64,000 bases of DNA from positions 310,001-374,000 of the forward strand of contig NZ_QVAI01000006.1 in NCBI RefSeq assembly GCF_003427025.1, in the 5' to 3' direction. Below, piece after piece: positions 46,635-54,592 of the stretch. How positions within the stretch are numbered: position 1 is the first letter of the stretch; every line of letters begins with the position of its first letter. Source of the DNA: Jiangella endophytica (GTDB lineage Bacteria; Actinomycetota; Actinomycetes; Jiangellales; Jiangellaceae). The notes under the pieces are model-generated. The model worked only from the letters and a program-made list of their open reading frames with translations, was not told the DNA's origin and ran no database searches. Both the position numbers and the translations under genes were made by a program.

Positions 46635-46846
46635 CGTCGAGCTCCCCAAAGGTGCCTCGTCCTCCGTACTGATCCGCCCGCACCAGCACGCCTGCGCCGC
46701 CCCCCTGGCAGGGTCCCGGACCACGCCCGGGACAGATCAGAGAATACCGGGCAATCGTGGCCGATTGATCACCGGCCGTCCGCGACTTTGTTCAGCTCGC
46801 ATGCTAGGAGGTCAGGCGAGGACACGCCAACGGCACGTGTTCCACG

Positions 46847-49081
46847 TCACACCATGCGAAGCGGTACTCCTGGATTCCGGGCCTGCTCCAGCACCACCTG
46901 GGCAGGCAACGGCTTGGACATGAAGAACCCCTGAGCGCGGTAGCAGCCGAGGTCGAGCAGCGTCGTGACCGCCGCCGGGTCCTCGACGCCCTCGGCCACC
47001 GTGGTCAGGTTGAAGGCCTCGGCGAGCCGGACGATCGCGGCGACGATGGCGCGATCGCCACTGCTCTCGGCCAGCGCCGAGACGAAACTGCGGTCGATCT
47101 TCAGGATGTCGACCGGGAGCTGCTTCAGCTGGGCCAGCGAGCTGTAGCCGGTGCCGAAGTCGTCGATGGCGAGCGTGACGCCCAGGCCGCGCAGCCCGTT
47201 GAGGGTGGCCTGCACGTCGTCGATCTCGCGCATGACGGTGCTCTCGGTGATCTCGATGCCCAGCTCGGCCGGCGCCAGGCCGTACCGGCTCAGCAGCGTG
47301 GCGACGAAGCCGACGAAGTCGGCGCTGATCAGCTCGCCGGCGGAGATGTTGACCCGGACCAGCGGCGGCGGCACCGGCGAGGTGCGCTTCCATGACGCGA
47401 GCTGCCGGCAGGCCTCCTCGAGCACCCAGCGGCCCAGCTCCGCGGAGAGGTTGATCTCCTCGACGACGGAGATGAAGGCGTCGGCCGCGAGCAGCCCGCG
47501 CTCCGGGTGCTGCCAGCGCACCAGCGCCTCGACACCGGTCAGGCGGCCGTCGCGCAGGTCGAACTCGGGCTGGAAGTACAGCCGCATCTCGTTGTTGGTG
47601 ATGGCCGAGCGCAGGCGCAACTCGAGGTCGGCGCGGACGAGGAGCTTGGAACGCAGGTCGTCGTTGAACACCACTACCGAGTCTCCACCGCGCTCCTTGG
47701 CCTCGAGCAGCGCGACGTCGGCGTTGCCGAGCAGCTCGTCGACCGTGCTGGGCATGTCCCCGTTGACCACGACGCCGATGCTGGCGCTGCGGCTGATGGC
47801 GTGACCACCCACTTCGAGCGGCTCGGCGACGCGGTCGAGGATGCGCCGGGCGGCCCGCTCGGCGGCGGACGTCGACCCGATCTCGTGCAGCACGATGACG
47901 AACTCGTCGCCGGCGAGCCGCGCGACCACGTCGTTCGGCCGGACGGAGTCGCGCAGGCGCTGAGCCACGGCCTGGATGAAGCTGTCGCCGACGGTGTGAC
48001 CCAGCACGTCGTTGACCGTCTTGAGCCGATCCATGTCGGCGAAGAGCACGGCGAGCGGAGCCCGAGGGTCGGCCTCGAGCACGGCGTTGAGGTCCTCGAC
48101 GAACGCCCGGCGGTTCCACAACCCGGTCAGTTCGTCGTGGTAGGCCTGATGGTGCAGGCTCTCCTCGGCCGCCACGCGGGCGTCGAGCTGCACCAGCAGC
48201 GAGGCGATGGCGCGCAGCGCCCGCACCTCGGCGCGGGTCCAGATGCGGTCGCCGAAGTGGATCAGACCCAGCACGCCCAGCGTGGTGTCGTCGTGGATGA
48301 GCGGCACCGTGGCCAGCGAGACCTCGGGCACGCCGGAACCGGCGCGGACCCGCTCCTGGTAGCTCAACTGGCCGTCGGACGGCCGGGTGATGAACGGCTC
48401 GCGCTGGTCGCGCACCATCGAGAAGATCGGGTCGTCGGTGTCCCACGGCACGATGCCGAGCGGGTCGGGATCGGGCACGTCGAGCCGCCGCGGCCACTCG
48501 TCGACCAGCACGCTGGCCTGCAGCTCGGGGTCGTTGTGCCGGAGGAAGCAGGTGTCGGCGCCGAAGTAGCGGCCCAACTCGCTGATGACCCGGAACAGGG
48601 TTTCGGCGAGGTCGCGGGCGGTGACGCCCATCAACTCGGCGGCGACGTAGGTGACCAGGGCGTCGAGCCGGCCGTGCTGGTCGGTGATCTCGCCGGCCTC
48701 CATGACCGCGGTGCACAGCTGCGCGGACACCGCCAGCAGGTCGCGGTCCTTCACCGAGTACGGCGAGCTGCCGAGCCGCATGAGGCAGATGCTGCCGACG
48801 AAGTCGCGGTAGGCCACCTTGGTGGCGAGGATGGTGTATCCGGCCTGTGTGTCGCGCTCGACCGGGTCGGTGCCGGGCCGACCGGCGACCTCGGCGGTCA
48901 CCGTGCGGATGGCATCACGCATGATGGTGATGTCCTTGCCCTTGACGCCGGCCGCGCTGGCGCTGCCCCACGACACCAGGGGCATGCCGCCTTCGACGGC
49001 GAGTACGTCGGCCGAGATGGAATCCGTGGCCCGAGCCAGCGCTTCGAGGAGCGGCTGAATCGTCTCCGGGTCCATCTTCAT
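46847..49081 (-). CDS. GAF-GGDEF-EAL c-di-GMP synthase/phosphodiesterase
   Basis: The 744-aa soluble protein has an N-terminal sensor region (about 1-135) and a GAF domain (about 150-305). A GGDEF domain follows with active-site AGDEF (390-394) and an inhibitory RxxD site RPND (381-384) five residues before it. An EAL domain has EAL (518-520), NISAGEL, ITEST, IDDFGTGYSS and KIDRSFV. All EAL metal ligands look intact, so both activities are possible. Architecture and neighbour match Mycobacterium tuberculosis Rv1354c beside Rv1355c (recalled synteny). Coupled to the MoeY-like gene (ATGA). Confidence 0.93.
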   Translation of the reverse strand: MKMDPETIQPLLEALARATDSISADVLAVEGGMPLVSWGSASAAGVKGKDITIMRDAIRTVTAEVAGRPGTDPVERDTQAGYTILATKVAYRDFVGSICLMRLGSSPYSVKDRDLLAVSAQLCTAVMEAGEITDQHGRLDALVTYVAAELMGVTARDLAETLFRVISELGRYFGADTCFLRHNDPELQASVLVDEWPRRLDVPDPDPLGIVPWDTDDPIFSMVRDQREPFITRPSDGQLSYQERVRAGSGVPEVSLATVPLIHDDTTLGVLGLIHFGDRIWTRAEVRALRAIASLLVQLDARVAAEESLHHQAYHDELTGLWNRRAFVEDLNAVLEADPRAPLAVLFADMDRLKTVNDVLGHTVGDSFIQAVAQRLRDSVRPNDVVARLAGDEFVIVLHEIGSTSAAERAARRILDRVAEPLEVGGHAISRSASIGVVVNGDMPSTVDELLGNADVALLEAKERGGDSVVVFNDDLRSKLLVRADLELRLRSAITNNEMRLYFQPEFDLRDGRLTGVEALVRWQHPERGLLAADAFISVVEEINLSAELGRWVLEEACRQLASWKRTSPVPPPLVRVNISAGELISADFVGFVATLLSRYGLAPAELGIEITESTVMREIDDVQATLNGLRGLGVTLAIDDFGTGYSSLAQLKQLPVDILKIDRSFVSALAESSGDRAIVAAIVRLAEAFNLTTVAEGVEDPAAVTTLLDLGCYRAQGFFMSKPLPAQVVLEQARNPGVPLRMV

Positions 49082-51210
49082 AGGTTGCTCCCTGCCTCCA
49101 GGGCGTCCCGGACGGTGCGATGGGCAGACAGGCGGCGGCTCCGGACGCTGACGCTAGGAGCGTATCCGATCCGCATCACCAGTGCGACGTGCCTCTGCCC
49201 GAGTCCGACGATCTCGGCGAATTCACCACGTAGCCGGCGAAGCCGATCGGCGTACCGGGGTGAGAGCTCCACGTAGTCGCCGTCGTCGACGCCGAAGATG
49301 AACACCGGCGACATCGGATGCACCGACAGGCCCAGTCGCTCGGCCTCGATCCACACCCGCTCGACCGCCTGGCCGCCGCGCACGTAGTCGGCCGGCGACG
49401 GTCCCGCGACCGAGACCACGGCCAGCCCGGTGGCGGCGTGGACGCGGTCGCGGGTGGACTCGCCGAGCGCCCGGCCGAGGTCCTGCTCGGCCAGCACCGC
49501 CATGACGTCGGTCCGGCGGGCGACCCCGAGCTTGGCCAGGTCGGACGCGTCGAGTTCGAGGGTCCGGACGTCGATGCCCCAGTCGAGCTCGTCGATGCCG
49601 GGCCAGCGCAGCTCGCGCATCATCTCCCGGTGCAGCTGCTCGGTGAGGTAGCGCAGCCGGTCGGACTCGCCCAGCAGCTCGGCCAGCCGGTGCAGCTGGT
49701 CGCGGCCGGTGACGAGGTGGACGTCGGCGCCCTCTGCCGTGGCCGCGGCGCGCAGGACGTCGGCCGTCTGCTCCGGCAGCGGCTTGGGCTCGTTGAAGTG
49801 CCGGTTGGACACCCGCTGGAGCATGGCGTCGTAGAGGCCGGCCAGCTCCGGGTCCGAACCGACGCCGAAGCGCAGGCCGGCGACGCGGTCGCCGCCGGCC
49901 AGGATCTCCACCTCACCGAGCAGTCCGTGCCGGGCGGCCGCGACCCTGGCGTTGAACAGCGCCGCGCCGATGGCGACGTGACTGCCGCGGAACGCGACGT
50001 CGAGGGTGGAGGTCTGGCTCGGGTCGAGGACGATGTCGAGCCCGTCCGGCCCGATCGTGAACGTCCACGGCTGCGTGTTGCCACCCGACGGCGCCAGGCG
50101 CGCGGCGTGCGCGACGGCGGCACGGGGCTCGGCCGGCGGCGGCTCCGGGTCCACGACGAGGTCGACGCCGAAGTCGGCGCCGGCGGGCGGCGGCGGGTCG
50201 GCCAGGCCGGCCAGCACGGCGTCGAGGTCCACGCGCGCCCGTCCGGACGGCAGCGGAGCGCCCAGGCCGAGCTTGCGGACGGCCGCGGCCACCGTCGCGG
50301 CGCCCAGCGTGATGTCGCCGCCCAGCTGCGGCCACGTGTTGAGGCTCTCGTCGACCTCCGCCATCGAGGCGGCCATCGGCGCGGACAGCTCGGCCGGCTC
50401 CAGCACCCGCAGCACGTACGGGACCTTGTCGTGCGTCGAGAGGCCCATGAGGTCGGCCGGGCGCGCGTCGCCGAGCAGGCCGTGGAACAGCGGGCGGTCC
50501 GGCTCGAGGTCGTAGCGCTCGATGTCGAGCAGCCCGCGGTCGCTGGTCTCCATGACGACCGGCAGCCGGTGCCGCCGCGCGCCGTCGCGCAGGGCCAGCT
50601 TGACGTCGAACGAGTCGCACTCCTCGACCACGATGTCCAGGCCGTCGAGGAACGTGTCGATGGAATCGAGGGCGAGGCCCGACGGCTCGATGCTCACGTC
50701 GATGTAGGGGTCCAGCTCGGCGATGCGGCGGGCCACCACGACCGCCTTGTTCACGCCGAGGTCGAAGACGGTGCCCGGGATGCGGTTGAGGTTGGACAGC
50801 TCGATCTCGTCGAAGTCGGCCAGCCGGATGTGCCCGCAGCTGCCCTCGAGCGCCAGCGTGTGCGCGATGGCATGGCCGACGCTGAGGCCGGCGACGCCGA
50901 CGGAGAGCCGCCGCAGTCGTCGCTGCTCCTCGGCGGTGATCTTGTTGCGGTTGCGGTCGGTGCGCAGCGTCTGGAACGCCTCCGGACCCAGCAGGTGGAT
51001 CAGGGCGCGCCGCCACGGGTAGAAGAACCACCGCGTCGGCTCGCCGACGATCTCCGGCGGCGGCGCGGAGAGCAGCCGGGCGAGGTCGCGTTGCTGCTGC
51101 TCGATGGTGTCGACCACCTGGACCGCGGGATCGGCGCGCAGGCCGGCCAGTCGCTCGGGGTCGTCCACCAGCTCAGGGCGCCAGGCGGCACCGTTGACGG
51201 CATCGGTCAT
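49078..51210 (-). CDS. moeY: MoeY-like fusion of a ThiF/E1-type domain and a nitroreductase domain
   Basis: ATG 51210 overlaps the upstream gene (ATGA). The 710-aa product has an N-terminal region followed by a ThiF/MoeB adenylation fold (GVAGLSVGHAIAHTLALEGS, then DFDEIELSNLNR). The C-terminal half is a nitroreductase-like flavin domain beginning ARLAPSGGNTQPW and ending VALVMRIGYAP. The catalytic Cys and CxxC of canonical E1 enzymes are not seen. This corresponds to Rv1355c (named MoeY) in mycobacteria. It may modify a peptide or cofactor; the true role is unknown. Confidence 0.83.
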   Translation of the reverse strand: MTDAVNGAAWRPELVDDPERLAGLRADPAVQVVDTIEQQQRDLARLLSAPPPEIVGEPTRWFFYPWRRALIHLLGPEAFQTLRTDRNRNKITAEEQRRLRRLSVGVAGLSVGHAIAHTLALEGSCGHIRLADFDEIELSNLNRIPGTVFDLGVNKAVVVARRIAELDPYIDVSIEPSGLALDSIDTFLDGLDIVVEECDSFDVKLALRDGARRHRLPVVMETSDRGLLDIERYDLEPDRPLFHGLLGDARPADLMGLSTHDKVPYVLRVLEPAELSAPMAASMAEVDESLNTWPQLGGDITLGAATVAAAVRKLGLGAPLPSGRARVDLDAVLAGLADPPPPAGADFGVDLVVDPEPPPAEPRAAVAHAARLAPSGGNTQPWTFTIGPDGLDIVLDPSQTSTLDVAFRGSHVAIGAALFNARVAAARHGLLGEVEILAGGDRVAGLRFGVGSDPELAGLYDAMLQRVSNRHFNEPKPLPEQTADVLRAAATAEGADVHLVTGRDQLHRLAELLGESDRLRYLTEQLHREMMRELRWPGIDELDWGIDVRTLELDASDLAKLGVARRTDVMAVLAEQDLGRALGESTRDRVHAATGLAVVSVAGPSPADYVRGGQAVERVWIEAERLGLSVHPMSPVFIFGVDDGDYVELSPRYADRLRRLRGEFAEIVGLGQRHVALVMRIGYAPSVSVRSRRLSAHRTVRDALEAGSNL

Positions 51211-51929
51211 CGTGCGCCCGGAACCTCCGTGCCCGTCGCGGTGCGGCATTCCGCCTCGAACAGCCGGCGCTGCTCCTCGGTGGCGTGCTCCATGGCTGTC
51301 TCGCCGTCCCAGGTCAGCATCGTCGTGCGGTAGCGGTCGTCGGGGTAGCGGGCCGGGATGATGCCGGAGAGCTCCTCGGCGCCGGAGTTGAACCAGCGCG
51401 ACGCGGCGTGCTCGGCCGCGGAGCAGTACGCGTAGCGCACGCCGAGCAGGCGCATGGCGTGGAGGAACGCCCGCGACGTGAGGTCGGCCAGCGCCGACTT
51501 GTGCTCCGACGTGGGGTCGACCCACGCGCCCTTGAGCTCGATGACGCCGTCGGGCAGAGCCGCCTCGATCCAGTCGCTCACCAGCGAGGCGGACACCGGT
51601 TCGCTGACGAACTCGCGGGGCGCGTAGGCGTCGCGCATGGAGCGCAGCGGGCCGTTGGCGTACCAGCCGGCCCAGACCTTCCCGCCGTCGTCGGACGTGA
51701 TGGCGAACACCGGGGTGTCGGACGCCTGCGTCGCGGCGGGCAGCGTGAGTGCCTGTTCGACCCGATAGCGCTGGTAGCTGGCCCGGGCGCCGTCGACGTA
51801 CGTGGTCCAGTGATCGAACCGCCGGCTCGGTGTGTAGAAGCGCATCGTCATGCCCGAGACCTCGTCTCGGAACCCGTACAACTCGCGGGCGGTGACGCGC
51901 TGAGTTGACTTGAGAGGGCTGGTGGTCAT
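51207..51929 (-). CDS. unknown protein, possible GNAT/acyltransferase-like, first gene of the c-di-GMP operon
   Basis: I start at ATG 51929 (AGGTG upstream), with GTG 51950 as an alternative; 240 aa. The central part, TSRAFLHAMRLLGVRYAYCS and HAASRWFNSGAEEL, has the feel of a GNAT or FeeM-type acyltransferase, but no motif is decisive. It is coupled to the MoeY-like gene and hence to the GAF-GGDEF-EAL gene. The three may act in one membrane or cofactor signalling module. Confidence 0.6.
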   Translation of the reverse strand: MTTSPLKSTQRVTARELYGFRDEVSGMTMRFYTPSRRFDHWTTYVDGARASYQRYRVEQALTLPAATQASDTPVFAITSDDGGKVWAGWYANGPLRSMRDAYAPREFVSEPVSASLVSDWIEAALPDGVIELKGAWVDPTSEHKSALADLTSRAFLHAMRLLGVRYAYCSAAEHAASRWFNSGAEELSGIIPARYPDDRYRTTMLTWDGETAMEHATEEQRRLFEAECRTATGTEVPGAR

Positions 51930-52138
51930 GGCATCCGCACCTGGCTTCACGGCTCCGTCCGGTCTGTTATGTCTGTACCGTATGCGCCGTTCACGCTATA
52001 GATGTCATAATGCCCGACTCGGCGCGAGGGTGACGCCGGAATGGAGAACGCGACGGGTGCCTGCCCCCCAACAGACCCGCCGCGTCTCCACCTTGCGGTA
52101 GCAGGACCAGCCCGCGGAAACCTGCCACCGCCCCGTTT

Positions 52139-52180
52139 GGGACGTGGTGCGAACGTCCCCGGACGCGCGCACCACGTCCC
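52139..52180 (+). terminator. strong terminator-like hairpin in a gene-free region
   Basis: Perfect 13-base arms GGGACGTGGTGCG (52139-52151) and complement (52168-52180) enclose 16 bases; CTTTT follows on the plus strand. As no gene ends here, it may terminate a small RNA or attenuate a leader. Confidence 0.6.
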
Positions 52181-52453
52181 CTTTTCACGGCACGGCCTGT
52201 GCAGGGCGGAGGGCCGTACCGGTCCAAGGTCACGGCTCGAAGCCGTGAATCGCACCACCTCAGTCGCTCCTGACCGCAAGGCGTCACTTTCGTGACATCC
52301 CCGTCCCTCGCGGCCAATCCAACGTATTGGACTGGAGCACCTAATTGCCGGTGCTGATGTTGAAAAGAATAGACAGGGAAAACAGATCTCGCAACAACTA
52401 CTTTGCGTAACAAAAAGTGACGGAGAGTAGCGGGATCGATCTTGGCCGGAGCG

Positions 52454-52466
52454 TGACGCACAGTGA
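52454..52466. promoter_or_regulatory. BldD-box match 1 (TGAC-GCACA-GTGA)
   Basis: The site fits the published BldD pattern TNAC-N5-GTNA exactly. It is 21 bp from a second exact match, in the gap upstream of both the c-di-GMP operon and the MFS gene. Short motifs occur by chance; the pairing is what makes it notable. Confidence 0.55.
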
Positions 52467-52474
52467 TCAAATAC

Positions 52475-52487
52475 TTACGCTACGTCA
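52475..52487. promoter_or_regulatory. BldD-box match 2 (TTAC-GCTAC-GTCA)
   Basis: Second exact match to TNAC-N5-GTNA, 21 bp (two helical turns) from match 1, so both would face the same side of the helix. A one-mismatch copy occurs at 52418-52430. Confidence 0.55.
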
Positions 52488-52830
52488 CGGTTCAGCAGCT
52501 CAGCGGCCTTCTTGCCGCACCAGACGACAACCCGGCAGCACTCCTCGCCACATCGCTTCGCGGCACCGGACAATAGCGCTCAGTCACCGCGCCAGAAAGT
52601 GGAACACGCGATTTCCTGACCGATCCGGCGACGCTATTCCGATCGCCTGTTCCGGTGCCCACCCAATTGCCCGCGGACATCGCTACAAGGTAGGCGTCGC
52701 TCACCGGCCCGACCGCGCGGACGCCGACCTACCGGGCACGACAGCCGTCCCCCGCCGAGTCGCCGGCGCCCGTGTCGAACCTTGATCACGACCTTGCCCG
52801 TCGTCATCGGACCGGTCAGACTGCTCCGAA

Positions 52831-54120
52831 ATGTCTGGGTCCCCGGCTTCCTACCGCGCCGTCTTCGCCGCGACGGAGTTCCGCTGGCTGTGGCTGGCGC
52901 ACCTGCTCTCCGTGATCGGCGACCAGTTCGCCCGCGTCGCGCTCACGCTGCTGGTGTTCGACCGGACGGAGTCGGCCGGCCTGGCCGCCCTCACCTACGC
53001 CCTGACCTATCTGCCCGACCTCGTGGGCGGCGCCGCGCTGGCCGGGCTGGCCGACCGGTTCCCGCGGCGCGACGTCATGGTGGTCACCGACCTCGTCCGC
53101 GCCGTGCTGGTGGCGGTGATGGCGGTGCCCGCGATCCCGCTGGCCGGCCAGGTCTGTCTGCTGGCACTCGTGCAGCTGCTGACGGCGCCGTTCTCGGCCG
53201 CACGCCAGGCCGCCCTCCCCGACATCCTGCGCGGCGACCGGCTGGCGCTGGGACTGGGCGTCTTCTCGATGACGTACCAGGCCGCGCTCGTCGTCGGCTT
53301 CGGCGCCGGCGCGGCGCTCGTCGCCTGGCTGGGCGTCCCCGCGGCCCTGCTCATCAACGCGGCGACGTTCGTGGTGTCGGCGCTGCTGATCGCCCGCGGT
53401 CTCGGCCCGCACCACCCCGTCGCGCCTGCGGCGGACCCGGCGCCCGGCGATTCGGCATCGGAGCCGGAGCCGGCTCCGGCCGGGCAGTGGGCCACGGTCC
53501 GCGCCGGCTGGCGGGTCGTCGCCCGTGATCCGCGGCTGCTGACGCTGCTCGCGATCGCCTGTTGCGCGGGGTTCTACGTCGTCCCGGAAGGGCTCGCGGT
53601 GCCGTACGCGGCCGAGATCGACGCCGGTTCCACGGGCGTCGGCTGGCTGCTCGTCGCCAATCCCGCCGGGACGGTCATCGGGATGCTGGTGCTGGGCCGG
53701 ATGCGGCCGGAGCGGCGGCTCGCGCTGATGGGGCCGCTCGCGGTGGCGAGCAGCCTGGTGCTGATCCCGACCGGCTGGCTGCCCGGCCTGGCCGTCGCAG
53801 TGGTGCTGTGGACCGTCAGCGGGGCGTGCTCCGCCCACGACATGGTGGTCCAGGCCACCTACGTCGAGTCCGTCCCCGCACACCGCCGAGGTCAGGCGGT
53901 CGGGCTCGCGATCGCCGCCCTCCGGGCAGCGCAAGGCCTTGCCATCGTCGCAGCCGGCGTCCTCGCCCAGCTCCTCTCACCGTCGACGATCATCCTCGTC
54001 ACGTCGGTGCTGGGCGTCCTGGCGGCCTCGGCCGCGGCACGTCGATGGTCGCGACTGGCCCCGCCCCGCGCCCTTCCACCACCCCAGGGCGAGGCCGACG
54101 ACTTCTCCGGCCGGCCATGA
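52831..54120 (+). CDS. MFS transporter (exporter-like, 12 helices)
   Basis: The 429-aa protein opens FAATEFRWLWLAHLLSVIGD and has about 12 membrane helices with a central Pro/Glu-rich loop (near 195-215). An A-motif-like LADRFPRRDVMVV lies near residue 75. It belongs to the MFS_3-like exporters common in actinobacteria. Substrate unknown. The ribosome site is weak. A tandem repeat follows the stop. Confidence 0.88.
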   Translation: MSGSPASYRAVFAATEFRWLWLAHLLSVIGDQFARVALTLLVFDRTESAGLAALTYALTYLPDLVGGAALAGLADRFPRRDVMVVTDLVRAVLVAVMAVPAIPLAGQVCLLALVQLLTAPFSAARQAALPDILRGDRLALGLGVFSMTYQAALVVGFGAGAALVAWLGVPAALLINAATFVVSALLIARGLGPHHPVAPAADPAPGDSASEPEPAPAGQWATVRAGWRVVARDPRLLTLLAIACCAGFYVVPEGLAVPYAAEIDAGSTGVGWLLVANPAGTVIGMLVLGRMRPERRLALMGPLAVASSLVLIPTGWLPGLAVAVVLWTVSGACSAHDMVVQATYVESVPAHRRGQAVGLAIAALRAAQGLAIVAAGVLAQLLSPSTIILVTSVLGVLAASAAARRWSRLAPPRALPPPQGEADDFSGRP

Positions 54121-54149
54121 CGGGCCGGCGGCTTCATTGGGGGTGCTGG

Positions 54150-54420
54150 ACCTCAGGTCCAGTTCGAGTCACGCATCACTGCACACCTCCGTCCACGCTC
54201 GCTCACCTGCTCACCGGGCACCGCCGCACCTCACGTCCAGTTCGAGTCACGCATCACTGCACACCTCCGTCCACGCTCGCTCACCTGCTCACCGGGCACC
54301 GCCACACCTCACGTCCAGTTCACGTCACGCATCGCCGCACACCTCCTCACGACCAGCGCCCTCGCAGGCCGGTTCCACTCCGTCAGGTCCAGTTGACGTC
54401 GCGCATTGCCACACACCTCA
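54150..54420. repeat. 78-bp tandem repeat, about 3.5 copies
   Basis: Copies at 54150-54227 and 54228-54305 differ at two positions only. A third begins at 54306 and stays similar for about 45 bp. A last partial copy is near 54380-54420. Each begins ACCTCACGTCCAGTT and contains CGTCACGCAT-like blocks. The period is a multiple of three, but the frames continue from the MFS region as non-coding shadows. It lies between the MFS and GGDEF genes. Confidence 0.85.
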
Positions 54421-54592
54421 ATCCGTCTCCAGAGCCGATCGGCGAACGGCGGGCATCCGATTGCACCGCTTCATACGGATCGCATCACTATTGTCCTCAT
54501 TGGACAGCAGGAGCCATGTCCGAATTCGGCTAGTATGTGCGCTACCAGGCATGGAGCACGGCTATCTACGCAGGTGGAGGCGGGTGCGCGAT

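Larger units (their letters stand above)
51930..52830. other. 900-bp gene-free, structured control region
   Basis: No ORF here looks coding. The region holds a 13-bp-arm hairpin followed by CTTTT (52139-52180), a second perfect hairpin TCACGGCT-CGA-AGCCGTGA (52230-52248), GTCAC-TTTC-GTGAC (52283-52296), and two BldD-box matches (52454-52487). The stretch 52320-52490 is AT-rich for this genome. It lies between the divergent c-di-GMP operon and an MFS gene and may encode a small RNA. Confidence 0.6.

Noticed and set aside
46769-46781. BldD box upstream of bldD for autoregulation
   Set aside because: TCAC-CGGCC-GTCC misses the last consensus base, and single near-matches are common by chance.
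51991-52785. two candidate ORFs in the gene-free region (52470-51991 minus, 52417-52785 plus)
   Set aside because: Their composition is Arg/His/Pro-rich with no motif, they cross the hairpins and BldD boxes, and they lack ribosome sites.
54150-54420. repeat-containing protein encoded by the 78-bp units
   Set aside because: The frames through it are extensions of MFS-gene shadows; the genuine MFS frame stops at 54120 before the repeats.
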